Source: Marinobacter sp. ELB17 | GTDB lineage: Bacteria; Pseudomonadota; Gammaproteobacteria; Pseudomonadales; Oleiphilaceae | Direction: 5' to 3' | DNA length: 64,000 bases | Assembly: GCF_000169375.1 (NCBI RefSeq) | Contig: NZ_AAXY01000024.1 | Span: 1-64,000, forward strand | Shown: positions 8,883 through 18,642 of the stretch, one piece after another | Layout: each line of letters begins with the position of its first letter | Numbering within the stretch: the first letter of the stretch is position 1 | Program-made: the position numbers and the translations under genes | Notes under the pieces: generated by a model | What the model was told of the DNA's origin: nothing | Databases searched by the model: none | The model's input: the letters and a program-made list of their open reading frames with translations, nothing else

Positions 8883-9902
8883 TCAGGGGTTGGTTACCTG
8901 ATCACCCACCGCCAGCGGCCGGCTGGCTTGCAGCATAAGACCGTAGCTCATTTTTTCGTAAGCCTGGAACACCATCAGCAGACCGGCGCGTTCAGACGGC
9001 AGCTCAATGGTTTCGCCAGTGACCGGGTCGCGCACCAGATTGCCACTTTGCAGCACGGCCATCACGTTGCCCGGCTCTATGCCTTCACGCAGGCCCAGAT
9101 TGATAGCAACAACATCGTACTGGCCAATCTGGTTAACGCCGCCATCTACCGCCATCATCTGCCCGCTTACCGGTTTCGCCGGCGCGGTGGGCACAAAGCT
9201 GGTAGAAAGGGGTCGGCTGGCATTCACCAGCAAACGGTCACCAATGCGAATTTCTTCGTTGGACTGGCTCAGCAGCAGCGTCAATACATCGCCGTTGGTG
9301 GCAGTAACCTTGGCGGTGCCAATACTACGGGCTTCCAGGCCCAGAAATTCACCGGTTTTCGGATCGACAAATTCATTACCACGGCGGAAAACGCCAACCG
9401 TGTTCGCCGGCTTCTGGCCGCGAGCGTAAACGCGATCGCCAGCGCCGGTAACAATTCGGCCGTCTTCACCTTCCAGCACGTAAGGCGCAGCCGCTATCTG
9501 TTCCGGGGTAACAATGCGGGTATCGGTTAAAAAGCTGGCGATGGCGTCCAGCGGTATGGCCGGGATCGGCGTATCAATGGCTTCGGAGCGCACTTGCGGC
9601 GACAGTTTGATCACACCGTCACCGTTGGCCATTTTCATGATTTTTGGCTGGCCATCAATGTACACCAACGCCAAGCGGTCACCGGGGTAAATTAAATGAG
9701 GGTTGGCCACCTGGGGGTTTACCTGCCAGATTTCCGGCCAGTACCAGGGGTTGTTCAAAAAGCGGGCGGAGATATCCCACAGGGTATCGCCTTTAACAAC
9801 GGTATAACGTTCGGGATGATCCGACCGCAGCTCCGGTGCTGCTTGGGCCCAAGCGGTAAACAACAGCGTTGTAGCTGCCAGAGCGTACAGCAGTTTCCTC
9901 AT
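8883..9902 (-). CDS. LysM domain-containing exported protein
   Basis: A 339-residue protein with a Sec signal peptide (about 1-21, ending AQAAP) and one LysM peptidoglycan-binding domain at about 32-82 (YTVVKGDTLWDISARF, NPHLIYPGDRLALV). A long beta-rich region without named motifs follows (about 100-339). Orthologues lie in the same position, between def and dprA, in many Gammaproteobacteria (YgaU/SafA-like LysM proteins), but their function is not established. A cell-envelope role in peptidoglycan binding is inferred. It is transcribed divergently from def and ends at a strong terminator. Confidence 0.9.
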   Translation of the reverse strand: MRKLLYALAATTLLFTAWAQAAPELRSDHPERYTVVKGDTLWDISARFLNNPWYWPEIWQVNPQVANPHLIYPGDRLALVYIDGQPKIMKMANGDGVIKLSPQVRSEAIDTPIPAIPLDAIASFLTDTRIVTPEQIAAAPYVLEGEDGRIVTGAGDRVYARGQKPANTVGVFRRGNEFVDPKTGEFLGLEARSIGTAKVTATNGDVLTLLLSQSNEEIRIGDRLLVNASRPLSTSFVPTAPAKPVSGQMMAVDGGVNQIGQYDVVAINLGLREGIEPGNVMAVLQSGNLVRDPVTGETIELPSERAGLLMVFQAYEKMSYGLMLQASRPLAVGDQVTNP

Positions 9903-10324
9903 GGTTTAAGTCCTTGATCCCGTGCTTTGATGCTTAAATTCGGTCGGCTGGCGCCCGAAGTCCGGTTGGCTTTCGCCTGCTATTTTTAGCTTAATCTGTT
10001 GTTATTCCCGTTACTATAGAAGATGCTCGGTTAATTGTAGTGTTATCTACTCACCGCCGGGGACTTTTAACGTTTGCCCACCCGTACAGGTATCTTCCAT
10101 AGTTTTTCTCAATTGACTGATCAGTTTGTACTCAATCGCCAAATTGTTAGATAATGTGGACATAGAGCCAACACGCAAATGCCCCGGTCGGGTAAGTATG
10201 TCCCGCATCATAAACACCCCGGGGTTGAAAAGCGCAGTACAAGGTCGCATTTCAGACATCCTTTGTACGCGAACGAACGTTGGCATTCACTGTCCAAAGC
10301 ACGCATTTAAAAAAGTAACGTACT
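9903..10324. promoter_or_regulatory. Divergent intergenic region between the LysM gene and def
   Basis: About 420 bases separate the two divergent genes and must hold both promoters. A T/A-rich TACTAT element lies near 10012, but I see no convincing -35 partner. The overlapping short frames show no protein features. No repeat or RNA structure stands out. Confidence 0.4.
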
Positions 10325-10828
10325 ATGATTCTAAACATTCTTGAATACCCGGACCCACGTCTGCGAACTCTTGCCAAGCCGGTTACCACCGTAACTGACG
10401 AGATTCGCACCCTGATCGACGACATGTTCGAGACAATGTACGATGCGGCTGGCATTGGCCTCGCGGCGAGCCAGGTTAACGTGCACCAGCAGATCGTCGT
10501 GATGGATCTGTCGGAGGACAACAGCGAACCCAAGGTGTTCATCAACCCTAAAATCGGGATACTCGACGGCGACCTGGAAGCCATGCAAGAAGGCTGCCTG
10601 TCGGTACCGGGATTTTATGAAGAGGTTGAGCGCATCGAGCATTGCCTCATCAAAGCTCTTGATCGCAATGGCGAAGCTTTTGAAATAGAAGCCCGCGGGC
10701 TATTGGCGGTGTGCATCCAGCACGAGATGGATCATCTGAACGGCAAACTGTTTGTGGATTACTTGAGTTCGCTAAAGCGTACACGCATCCGCAAAAAGCT
10801 GGAAAAGTTGCAAAAGAAGAGTGCTTAA
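10325..10828 (+). CDS. def: Peptide deformylase
   Basis: A 167-residue metalloenzyme that removes the N-formyl group from nascent proteins. All three signature motifs are present: GIGLAASQV (motif I), EGCLSVPG with the metal-ligand Cys (motif II) and QHEMDHLNG with the two His ligands and catalytic Glu (motif III). Its partner fmt lies downstream in the same direction, but a terminator separates them. Length and motifs fit the type I Fe2+ enzyme of Gammaproteobacteria. Confidence 0.98.
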   Translation: MILNILEYPDPRLRTLAKPVTTVTDEIRTLIDDMFETMYDAAGIGLAASQVNVHQQIVVMDLSEDNSEPKVFINPKIGILDGDLEAMQEGCLSVPGFYEEVERIEHCLIKALDRNGEAFEIEARGLLAVCIQHEMDHLNGKLFVDYLSSLKRTRIRKKLEKLQKKSA

Positions 10829-10914
10829 AGAGTGTTTAGAAAGCGATTAAAACGAGTGCCTGAGCCAGCATTTATTAAGGTGGTCTGGGTGCCACAACAG
10901 CCATAAAACTGATG

Positions 10915-10940
10915 ACCGGGCCTTTGCGCCCGGTTTTTTG
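10915..10940 (+). terminator. Rho-independent terminator between def and fmt
   Basis: A 7-bp stem, ACCGGGC (10915-10921) with GCCCGGT (10928-10934), has a 6-base loop and is followed by a T run. It separates def from fmt and may only be partial, because no obvious fmt promoter is seen in the next 50 bases. Confidence 0.75.
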
Positions 10941-10992
10941 TATTGAATGGATCAGAGAATTCGACGAAAAGTCCAACAGAGAGCCAAACACT

Positions 10993-11943
10993 GTGCGTAT
11001 TGTTTTTGCCGGAACCCCTGATTTTGCCGCCACGGCCTTGAAAGCCCTACTTGCCGCCAAATACAACGTGGTGGGCGTGTATAGCCAGCCAGACCGGCCA
11101 GCAGGCCGTGGCCGCAAACTGCTCCAGGGGCCGGTAAAACAGGCGGCGCTGGATGCCGGCATCGCGGTTTTTCAGCCCGACAACTTCAAAATGGAAGACG
11201 CCCGCCAGCAGCTGGCCGGCTTGCAGCCAGACGTGATGATTGTTGCCGCTTATGGCTTGATTCTGCCAGCCTCGGTGCTGTCCATTCCGGTTCATGGCTG
11301 CCTGAACATTCACGCCTCCCTGTTACCCCGCTGGCGTGGTGCGGCGCCCATTCAGCGTGCTATCGCCGCAGGCGACCCTGAAAGCGGCATAACGATTATG
11401 CAGATGGATGAAGGTCTGGACACCGGCGCCATGCTGCTGAAAGTGTCTACACCCATTCACCCTGAAGACACCGGCGGCAGCCTGCACGACCGGCTGGCCG
11501 ATCTGGGCGGCGAGGCCATTGTAGGCGCACTGCAATTGCTGGAGCAGAACACGCTGAAACCGCAAGCACAGCAAAATGAACAGGCCTGTTACGCCCACAA
11601 GCTGGCGAAGCAGGAAGGCCAGATTGACTGGCACGGCGATGCTCAGAGCATCGAACGGCTAATTCGCGCATTTAATCCTTGGCCTGGCACCTTTACCGAT
11701 TTGGGCGACCAGCGTATCCGCTTGCATCTGGCTCAGGCCCAAAAACATAAACAGGAGCAGAGCGGCAAAAAAGCCAGCCCCGGTACCGTTTTAGCGCGCC
11801 AGCGTGAGGGCATTGATATCGCCTGCGGCGAAGGCGTTCTGCGGGTCAGCCAGGTGCAGCTGCCCGGCGCACGTGCGCAAAGCGTGAACGACCTGATAAA
11901 CGGTGGCAAACAGATTCTGCTGCCCGGCCAGGAGCTGCAATAA
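10993..11943 (+). CDS. fmt: Methionyl-tRNA formyltransferase
   Basis: A 316-residue enzyme that formylates initiator Met-tRNA with 10-formyl-THF. The GTG at 10993 is chosen because the protein then begins MRIVFAGTPDFA, the conserved family N-terminus. An ATG 81 bases upstream would overlap the def terminator. The catalytic block NIHASLLPRWRGAAPIQRA is at about 105-125, and the C-terminal OB-fold tRNA-binding domain spans about 205-315. The stop is 1 base before the rsmB start, so fmt, rsmB and trkA form one operon. Confidence 0.97.
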   Translation: MRIVFAGTPDFAATALKALLAAKYNVVGVYSQPDRPAGRGRKLLQGPVKQAALDAGIAVFQPDNFKMEDARQQLAGLQPDVMIVAAYGLILPASVLSIPVHGCLNIHASLLPRWRGAAPIQRAIAAGDPESGITIMQMDEGLDTGAMLLKVSTPIHPEDTGGSLHDRLADLGGEAIVGALQLLEQNTLKPQAQQNEQACYAHKLAKQEGQIDWHGDAQSIERLIRAFNPWPGTFTDLGDQRIRLHLAQAQKHKQEQSGKKASPGTVLARQREGIDIACGEGVLRVSQVQLPGARAQSVNDLINGGKQILLPGQELQ

Positions 11944-11944
11944 C

Positions 11945-13243
11945 ATGCAACCACACGCCCCATTACGTGCCATTGCTGCCGAGGTTTTGCTGTCGGTAGA
12001 ACAGGGCCAGTCGCTGTCGCAGTGCTTACCGCCTTCGCTGCTGCGCCTGCCGCTGAATCTGCGGCCGCAACTGCAGGCTCTGTGTTATGGCACCTGCCGC
12101 TGGTTTCACCGGCTTGACGATGAGCTTCAGGGGCGCATGAAAAAACCCTTGAAAAACCACGACCGGGTGGTGCACCACCTGATGCTGGTAGCGCTGTTCC
12201 AGCTGCGCTTCAGCCAGCAAGCAACGTATGCGGTGCTGAACGAAACCGTAGAAGCCTGCCGCGCCATGGACAAACCCCACCTGACCGGCCTGGTGAACGG
12301 CGTACTGCGCAGCGCCGAACGTGAAGGTGCCCCGGCGGCGGCCAAAGACACAAGCCGTTACAGCCACCCCGGCTGGATGATCGAAAAACTGCGCCACAAC
12401 TGGCCCGATGACTGGCAGGCCATTGTTGACGCCAACAATACCCAGGCACCAATGACACTGCGGGTAAATGCGCTGCGTTTCAGCCGCGACGAATATCTGC
12501 AACTGCTGCTAGACGCTGGCATTGACGCCAGCGCCACGCGCTTTGCGCCACACGGCATTCAATTGGCACGGCCGGTACCGGTGGACGCACTGCCGTGGTT
12601 TGCCGAAGGCGCCGTCAGCGTGCAAGACGAAGCCGCCCAGCTGTGCACTACCCTGCTGGACCTGGCCCCGGGCCAGCGCATTCTGGACGCCTGCGCCGCC
12701 CCCGGCGGCAAAACCTGCGCCATACTGGAAAGTTGCCCCCAGGCAGCGGAAGTCGTCGCTATTGACGAGTCCGCCCAGCGCTTGCCGCGGGTGCAGGAGA
12801 ACCTCGACCGACTGGATCTGCACGCCAGCCTGCTGCAAGCCGACGCCGCCGATATTGATCAATGGTGGGACGGCCAGCCGTTTGACCGCATATTGCTGGA
12901 CTTACCCTGCAGCGCTAGCGGCGTGATTCGCCGCCACCCAGACATAAAATTGCTGCGGCGTGAATCCGACGTAGTACCGCTGGCGCAAATCCAGCTGGGT
13001 CTGTTGGTTGCCATGTGGCGCATACTGCAACCGGGCGGACGCCTTGTATATGCCACCTGCTCGGTATTTCCACAGGAAAACCACCGCATTGTGCAGCGCT
13101 TCTGCAAACAGCAGACCGACTCTGAACTGATTACGATTGAGGCTCTGTGGGGCCGCACCATGCCCGCCGGGCGCCAACTACTGCCGCTGAACGACGGGCA
13201 CGATGGCTTTTTCTACGCCGTTCTGGAGAAACCTGTGCTATGA
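11945..13243 (+). CDS. rsmB: 16S rRNA m5C967 methyltransferase RsmB
   Basis: A 432-residue SAM-dependent rRNA methyltransferase. The N-terminal NusB-like RNA-binding domain (about 1-140, with NETVEACRAM and LVNGVLRS) precedes the Rossmann methyltransferase domain. The SAM loop is ILDACAAPGGKT, and the two catalytic cysteines lie in LLDLPCSASGV and YATCSVFPQEN. The start at 11945 gives MQPHAPLRAIAAEVL, the expected N-terminus, one base after fmt ends. It overlaps trkA by four bases (ATGA). Confidence 0.96.
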   Translation: MQPHAPLRAIAAEVLLSVEQGQSLSQCLPPSLLRLPLNLRPQLQALCYGTCRWFHRLDDELQGRMKKPLKNHDRVVHHLMLVALFQLRFSQQATYAVLNETVEACRAMDKPHLTGLVNGVLRSAEREGAPAAAKDTSRYSHPGWMIEKLRHNWPDDWQAIVDANNTQAPMTLRVNALRFSRDEYLQLLLDAGIDASATRFAPHGIQLARPVPVDALPWFAEGAVSVQDEAAQLCTTLLDLAPGQRILDACAAPGGKTCAILESCPQAAEVVAIDESAQRLPRVQENLDRLDLHASLLQADAADIDQWWDGQPFDRILLDLPCSASGVIRRHPDIKLLRRESDVVPLAQIQLGLLVAMWRILQPGGRLVYATCSVFPQENHRIVQRFCKQQTDSELITIEALWGRTMPAGRQLLPLNDGHDGFFYAVLEKPVL

Positions 13244-14631
13244 ACATTTTGATTCTCGGAGCCGGACAAGTCGGTGGTTCGCTGGCAGAGAACCTCGCCA
13301 ACGAAGCCAACGACATTACCGTAATCGACAGCAATGGCGCGCGCCTGCGGGAACTGCAGGACCGGCTCGACATACGCACAGTGCAGGGAAAGGCCTCGTA
13401 TCCGTCGGTTCTAAAACAAGCCAACGCCGAAGACGCCGACATGTTGATCGCGGTCACCAACAGCGATGAAACCAACATGGTGGCCTGCCAGATTGCCAGC
13501 ATCATGTTCAAGACACCGACAAAAATCTGTCGGGTACGGGCCGCCTCCTATCTTGCCTATCAGGAACTGTTTTCTGGCAAAGACAATGAAAACCTCAACG
13601 GCTTCCCAATTGACGTATTGATCAGCCCGGAACAGCTGGTTACCCACCACATTACCCGGCTTATTGAAAACCCTGGCGCCCTGCAAGTGCTGGAGTTCTC
13701 CAAAGGCCGCACCAGGCTGGTCGCTATTCGCGCCATCAAAGGCGGGCCGCTGGTGGGCCAGGAACTGGGTTACCTGCGCACCCACATGCCGCGCATTGAG
13801 ACCCGTGTAGCCGCTATCTTCCGCAAAGACCGCGCCATCATGCCCAAGGGCGACACGGTGATTGAAGACGGCGACGAAGTGTTCTTCATTGCCGATGCCA
13901 ACCACATCCGCTCGGTGATGAGCGAGTTGCAACCGCTGGAAAAACCCTACAAGCGTATTTTCATCTGCGGTGGCGGCAACATCGGCCAGCGCCTGGCGCA
14001 AACCCTAGAAGGCCGTTATCAAGTAAAACTGCTGGAGCGCAACCACGAGCGCTGCATCATGCTGTCGGAAAACCTGCGCAAAACCGTGGTGCTGGAAGGC
14101 AACGCCGCCGACAAAGACATACTGCTGGAAGAAAACATCGAGAACACCGACGTGTTCTGCGCCGTGACCAATGACGACGAAGCCAACATCATGGCTTCCT
14201 TGCTGGCCAAACGCCTGGGCGCTCGCAAAGTACTCACCCTGATCAACAACCCGGATTATGTAGACCTGATTCAGGGCGGCGAAATAGACGTTGCCATATC
14301 GCCCCAGCAAACCACCATCGGCAGCCTGCTCACCCACGTTCGCCGCGGCGACGTGGTGAACGTGCATTCGCTGCGTCGCGGTGCTGCCGAAGCCATTGAA
14401 GCCATTGCCCACGGCGACCACCGCTCATCAAAAGTGGTCGGCCGGCGACTGGACGAAATCAACCTGCCCCAGGGCACGACTATCGGAGCGATTGTGCGCC
14501 ACAACGAGGTGCTGATCGCCCACGACCACCTGCGGGTGCAGCCAGACGATCACGTTATCCTGTTCTTGGTAGACAAGTCGCGAATCAACGAAGTGGAAAA
14601 ACTGTTCCAGGTAGGGCTGACCTTTTTCTGA
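13240..14631 (+). CDS. trkA: Trk potassium uptake regulatory protein TrkA
   Basis: A 463-residue peripheral membrane protein that binds NAD(H) and gates the TrkH/TrkG K+ channels. It is a tandem duplication of an RCK unit. The first NAD fold opens with ILGAGQVGGSLAENL at the N-terminus, and the second with CGGGNIGQRLAQTL near residue 240. Each is followed by a TrkA_C domain. The ATG overlaps the rsmB stop as ATGA, so it is translationally coupled. This is the classical fmt-rsmB-trkA order of Gammaproteobacteria. Confidence 0.97.
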   Translation: MNILILGAGQVGGSLAENLANEANDITVIDSNGARLRELQDRLDIRTVQGKASYPSVLKQANAEDADMLIAVTNSDETNMVACQIASIMFKTPTKICRVRAASYLAYQELFSGKDNENLNGFPIDVLISPEQLVTHHITRLIENPGALQVLEFSKGRTRLVAIRAIKGGPLVGQELGYLRTHMPRIETRVAAIFRKDRAIMPKGDTVIEDGDEVFFIADANHIRSVMSELQPLEKPYKRIFICGGGNIGQRLAQTLEGRYQVKLLERNHERCIMLSENLRKTVVLEGNAADKDILLEENIENTDVFCAVTNDDEANIMASLLAKRLGARKVLTLINNPDYVDLIQGGEIDVAISPQQTTIGSLLTHVRRGDVVNVHSLRRGAAEAIEAIAHGDHRSSKVVGRRLDEINLPQGTTIGAIVRHNEVLIAHDHLRVQPDDHVILFLVDKSRINEVEKLFQVGLTFF

Positions 14632-14638
14632 TCTGCCT

Positions 14639-14668
14639 TTAGAAATGCTGGCGTGACCAGCGTATAAT
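14639..14668 (+). promoter_or_regulatory. Probable promoter of glyQS
   Basis: A perfect TATAAT -10 element is at 14663-14668. A weak -35-like TTAGAA is at 14639-14644, spaced 18 bp. It lies 77 bases before the glyQ start in the trkA-glyQ gap. Confidence 0.55.
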
Positions 14669-14745
14669 TCCCCCGTTTTCAGCGTGCCCATCAGCAAAAC
14701 AGGGCGCCGGGGCACCACACACAGACTGAACAGCAGGCAATCGTC

Positions 14746-15813
14746 GTGACAGACAAGGCAACGAACACCCCTAAGCCACACATCAAGACGTTTCAAGGGC
14801 TGATCCTGGAGCTACAGACATTCTGGGCAAAGCACGGCTGCGTTATTCTGCAGCCCCTGGATATGGAAGTGGGCGCTGGCACCTTTCACCCCGCCACTTT
14901 CTTGCGCGCCATAGGCCCGGAAAGCTGGAACGCCGCCTATGTGCAACCTAGCCGCCGACCTACCGATGGCCGCTACGGCGAAAACCCCAACCGTCTGCAG
15001 CACTATTATCAGTTTCAAGTGGTGTTGAAGCCGTCACCAGACAACCTGCAGGAACTCTACCTGGATTCTCTGAAAGCACTGGGACTGGACCCGCTGGTTC
15101 ACGACATCCGCTTTGTGGAAGATAACTGGGAATCGCCCACCCTGGGCGCCTGGGGTCTGGGCTGGGAAATCTGGCTGAACGGTATGGAAGTCACCCAGTT
15201 TACCTACTTTCAGCAGGTTGGCGGTCTGGAATGCTACCCGGTCACCGGCGAGCTGACCTACGGCCTTGAACGCATTGCCATGTACCTGCAAGGCGTAGAC
15301 AGCGTGTACGACCTGGTGTGGACCGAAGGCCCCAACGGCGTTGTGACCTACGGCGACGTGTTCCTCCAGCAAGAGGTGGAAATGTCCACCTACAACTTCG
15401 AATACGCCGACACCGAATTCCTGTTCTACAGCTTTGACGTGTACGAGCGCGAAAGCGCCAAGCTCATTGAAGCCGGCCTGCCGCTGCCTGCTTACGAGCA
15501 AGTACTAAAAGCCTCCCACACCTTTAATATGCTGGACGCCCGCCACGCTATTTCCGTAACCGAGCGTCAGCGTTACATTCTGCGGGTACGCACTTTGGCG
15601 CGGGCCGTGGCCCAGTCGTACTTCGACAGCCGCCGCAAGATTGGCTTCCCGCTGGCCAGCGACAGCATTCGCGCGGAAGTATTGGCCGCGGCCGAAGCCG
15701 CCGAAGCGAAAGCCGCAAACAAGATAGAAGGCAAAGTAGACAACAAGGCCGACGGCAAAGGTAAGAAAGCAAAAAACGCGAAGCAGGCACAGCAGGAGAA
15801 AGGTAAGGCATGA
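14746..15813 (+). CDS. glyQ: Glycine-tRNA ligase alpha subunit
   Basis: The alpha (catalytic) subunit of the heterotetrameric glycyl-tRNA synthetase. The body matches GlyQ closely: TFQGLILELQTFWAKHGC, the class II motif-2 block around PSRRPTDGRYGENPNR, and YFQQVGG. It starts at a GTG. It is 355 residues, against about 303 in E. coli. The extra about 45 residues are a C-terminal Lys/Ala/Gly-rich low-complexity tail after residue 305, read in frame up to the stop. The stop overlaps the glyS start (ATGA). The tail is not expected to be part of the catalytic fold. Confidence 0.96.
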   Translation: MTDKATNTPKPHIKTFQGLILELQTFWAKHGCVILQPLDMEVGAGTFHPATFLRAIGPESWNAAYVQPSRRPTDGRYGENPNRLQHYYQFQVVLKPSPDNLQELYLDSLKALGLDPLVHDIRFVEDNWESPTLGAWGLGWEIWLNGMEVTQFTYFQQVGGLECYPVTGELTYGLERIAMYLQGVDSVYDLVWTEGPNGVVTYGDVFLQQEVEMSTYNFEYADTEFLFYSFDVYERESAKLIEAGLPLPAYEQVLKASHTFNMLDARHAISVTERQRYILRVRTLARAVAQSYFDSRRKIGFPLASDSIRAEVLAAAEAAEAKAANKIEGKVDNKADGKGKKAKNAKQAQQEKGKA

Positions 15814-17894
15814 TGATGGCAACACAGGATTTTCTCGTTGAACTGGGCACCGAAGAATTGCCGCCAAAAGCCCTGAAGCAGCTGTCTGATGCGTTCACTC
15901 AAGGCATTGTCAGTGGCCTGCAAGCCGCCGGCATTGAATTTGGCGCGGTAGAACCTTTCGCCGCACCACGGCGCCTGGCCCTGCGCATTCGCGACCTGGC
16001 CCACGCCCAACCCGACAAGCCGGTGGAAAAGCGCGGCCCAGCCGTAAAAACCGCGTTTGACGACGCCGGCAACCCGACCCGAGCACTGACCGGTTTTGCC
16101 ACGTCGCTGGGCGTTACCCCCGACGAACTCGACACCCTGGAAACCGACAAAGGCGCCTGGCTGGTGTTCCGCACCGTAGAGCAGGGCAGGACCACCGCTG
16201 AGCTGATGCCAGAGTTGATAGAGCAGTCACTGGCCGCACTGCCGATTCCCAAGCGTATGCGCTGGGGTGCTCACCGCACCGAATTTGTGCGCCCGGTACA
16301 CTGGCTGGTCATGCTGTATGGCAGCACAGTGATTGATCACCCGATCATGGGCCTGAAGCCCGGCAACAAAACCCGTGGCCACCGCTTCCACTGCCCGAAA
16401 TCACTGATCATTCCTACCCCGGCCGACTACGAAGTGGTGCTGCGTCAGGAAGGCTACGTGCTGGCTGATTTTGCCCAGCGTCGGGAGCAGATTCGCAAGG
16501 GCGTGAACGCCCTGGCACTGCAACAGAACTGCGTTGCCGTGATTGATGAAGCCCTGCTGGACGAAGTGACCGCCTTGAACGAATGGCCGGTGCCGCTAAT
16601 GGGGCGTTTTGAAGAGCGTTTCCTGCAAGTGCCTGCTGAAGCACTTATTTCGTCCATGAAAGAACACCAGAAGTACTTCCATCTGGTGGATGACAACGGC
16701 CAGATGCAGCCATTTTTCATCACCGTCGCCAACCTGGAAAGCAAAGATCCGTCACAGGTAATTGCCGGTAACGAAAAAGTGATTCGCCCGCGCCTGTCCG
16801 ACGCGGCGTTCTTTTACGAAACCGACCGCAAAAAGCGCCTGGACCAGCGCATTGATCGGCTCAAGCCCATCGTATTTCAGGATAAACTAGGCAGCGTTTA
16901 CGACAAATCTGTACGCGTCGCCGCTTTGGCCGGCAAGATTGCCCAAGCCATTGGCAGCGACCCGGCGCTGGCCGAGCGCGCCGCCATGCTGGCGAAAACC
17001 GATCTGGTCACCGAAATGGTGCTGGAATTTACCGATCTGCAAGGCATCATGGGCCAGTACTACGCCACCAACGACGGCGAACACGCCGACGTGGCCAGCG
17101 CTCTGAACGAGCAGTACATGCCGCGCTTCGCCAAAGACAACCTGCCCACCACCTTGACCGGCTGCGCCGTGGCCATTGCCGACCGGCTGGACTCCTTGGT
17201 CGGCCTGTTTGGCATCAACCAACCGCCGTCTGGCACCCGTGACCCGTTCGCCCTGCGCCGTGCCGCCCTGGGTGTGCTGCGCATTATTATCGAGCGTCAA
17301 CTTCCGCTGGACCTGCAAACCTGCTGCGACTGGGCGGCGCAACAGTTCACTGACCTGCCAGCAGAAAACCCCGCCACCAGCGTGGTGGATTACATGCTGG
17401 AACGCTTCCGCGCCTATTATGACGAGCAGGGCATTAGCGCTGAAGTGTATCTGGCCGTTCATGCTCGCCGGCCCACCCGCCCACTGGATTTCGACCGCCG
17501 GGTAAAAGCGGTAGAAGCCTTCCGCCAGCTGCCTGAGGCCGGAGCGCTGGCCGCTGCCAACAAACGGGTGTCCAACATTCTGGCCAAACAGAGCGATAGC
17601 ACAGTGCACGACACAGTCGATGCCAGCCTGCTGCAAGACGCCGCCGAACTCGCCCTGGCCGAACAGGTTGAGCATCAGACCGACACCGTGCTGCCGCTGT
17701 TCGAAAAGGGTGACTACACAGCCGCTCTGCATTCGCTAGCCGATCTGCACCAACCGGTAGACCGCTACTTCGATGAAGTGATGGTGATGGCAGACGACGA
17801 AGCCGTGCGCAACAATCGTTTGGCCCTACTGAACCGACTGCGCAATCTGTTCCTGCGGGTAGCGGATATTTCCCTGCTACCCAGCGCCAGCTAA
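15810..17894 (+). CDS. glyS: Glycine-tRNA ligase beta subunit
   Basis: A 694-residue beta subunit of glycyl-tRNA synthetase, responsible mainly for tRNA binding. Typical blocks are FLVELGTEELPPKAL at the N-terminus, the HD-like segment around KTDLVTEMVLEFTDLQG and GMGQYYA-type residues, and the C-terminal DALR-like anticodon-binding domain (FDEVMVMADDEAVRNNRL). Three consecutive ATG codons begin the frame. The first overlaps the glyQ stop, so the exact start among them is not decidable. It is co-transcribed with glyQ. Confidence 0.97.
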   Translation: MMMATQDFLVELGTEELPPKALKQLSDAFTQGIVSGLQAAGIEFGAVEPFAAPRRLALRIRDLAHAQPDKPVEKRGPAVKTAFDDAGNPTRALTGFATSLGVTPDELDTLETDKGAWLVFRTVEQGRTTAELMPELIEQSLAALPIPKRMRWGAHRTEFVRPVHWLVMLYGSTVIDHPIMGLKPGNKTRGHRFHCPKSLIIPTPADYEVVLRQEGYVLADFAQRREQIRKGVNALALQQNCVAVIDEALLDEVTALNEWPVPLMGRFEERFLQVPAEALISSMKEHQKYFHLVDDNGQMQPFFITVANLESKDPSQVIAGNEKVIRPRLSDAAFFYETDRKKRLDQRIDRLKPIVFQDKLGSVYDKSVRVAALAGKIAQAIGSDPALAERAAMLAKTDLVTEMVLEFTDLQGIMGQYYATNDGEHADVASALNEQYMPRFAKDNLPTTLTGCAVAIADRLDSLVGLFGINQPPSGTRDPFALRRAALGVLRIIIERQLPLDLQTCCDWAAQQFTDLPAENPATSVVDYMLERFRAYYDEQGISAEVYLAVHARRPTRPLDFDRRVKAVEAFRQLPEAGALAAANKRVSNILAKQSDSTVHDTVDASLLQDAAELALAEQVEHQTDTVLPLFEKGDYTAALHSLADLHQPVDRYFDEVMVMADDEAVRNNRLALLNRLRNLFLRVADISLLPSAS

Positions 17895-17917
17895 CAGGAT
17901 AGAGGTGAAATAGCGCT

Positions 17918-18478
17918 GTGCTCATCATTCTGGACCGGGACGGGGTGATCAACCAGTACGAAGGCGGGTATATCTGCTCGCCGGACGACTGGCACCCCAT
18001 TCCCGGCAGCATCAAAGCCATTGCCCGCCTGTGTAGCGCGGGGCATCGGATTGCCATTGCCACCAACCAGTCCGGTATTGCCCGCGGCTACTACGACCGC
18101 GATACGCTAGACGCCATGCACCGCAAACTCGGCCGCCTGTTAAGAATTGCCGGCGGCCACATCGACTTTATTGCCTACTGCCCCCACCACCCGGACGAAC
18201 ACTGTGCGTGTCGCAAGCCTGAGCCTGGCCTGCTGCAGCAAATCCAACGACATTTCAATTTAAAAACACTGGCAGGTAGCGTGATGGTCGGCGATAGCCG
18301 AAAAGACCTGGAAGCCGCCGCCAAAAAAGGCTGCCAGCCGATTTTGGTGCGCACCGGCAACGGCCTTGACACCGAACAGGAGCTGCAAACCCGGCCGCTG
18401 GCGGAATCTGCCCAAGTGCTCGTCTATAACAACCTGCGCAGCTTTACCGATGCGTTTTTATCCGGCAGAGACTGGTAA
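17918..18478 (+). CDS. gmhB: D-glycero-beta-D-manno-heptose 1,7-bisphosphate 7-phosphatase
   Basis: A 186-residue HAD-superfamily phosphatase that removes the C7 phosphate in the ADP-heptose pathway for lipopolysaccharide inner core. It shows the HAD motif I LDRDGVIN, the ATNQSGIARGYY block, the zinc-binding cysteine cluster CPHHPDEHCACRKP and the motif III/IV segment VGDSRKDLEAA. It starts with GTG after an AGAGG-type site and sits 23 bases downstream of glyS, probably in the same transcript. tRNA-Pro follows immediately. Confidence 0.95.
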   Translation: MLIILDRDGVINQYEGGYICSPDDWHPIPGSIKAIARLCSAGHRIAIATNQSGIARGYYDRDTLDAMHRKLGRLLRIAGGHIDFIAYCPHHPDEHCACRKPEPGLLQQIQRHFNLKTLAGSVMVGDSRKDLEAAAKKGCQPILVRTGNGLDTEQELQTRPLAESAQVLVYNNLRSFTDAFLSGRDW

Positions 18479-18494
18479 AATAAGCGCGTATCCG

Positions 18495-18500
18495 TATAAT
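18495..18500 (+). promoter_or_regulatory. -10 element of the tRNA-Pro promoter
   Basis: A perfect TATAAT lies 13 bases before the mature tRNA 5' end. The -35 region overlaps the gmhB stop codon and is weak (TGGTAA-like). Confidence 0.6.
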
Positions 18501-18513
18501 GCTTGCCGTTGAT

Positions 18514-18628
<115 letters not shown>

Positions 18629-18642
18629 AAGTCGTTTCTGGC

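Noticed and set aside
10047..10286. Minus-strand frame between the LysM gene and def
   Set aside because: It lies in the divergent promoter region. The protein shows no domain and no good start site.
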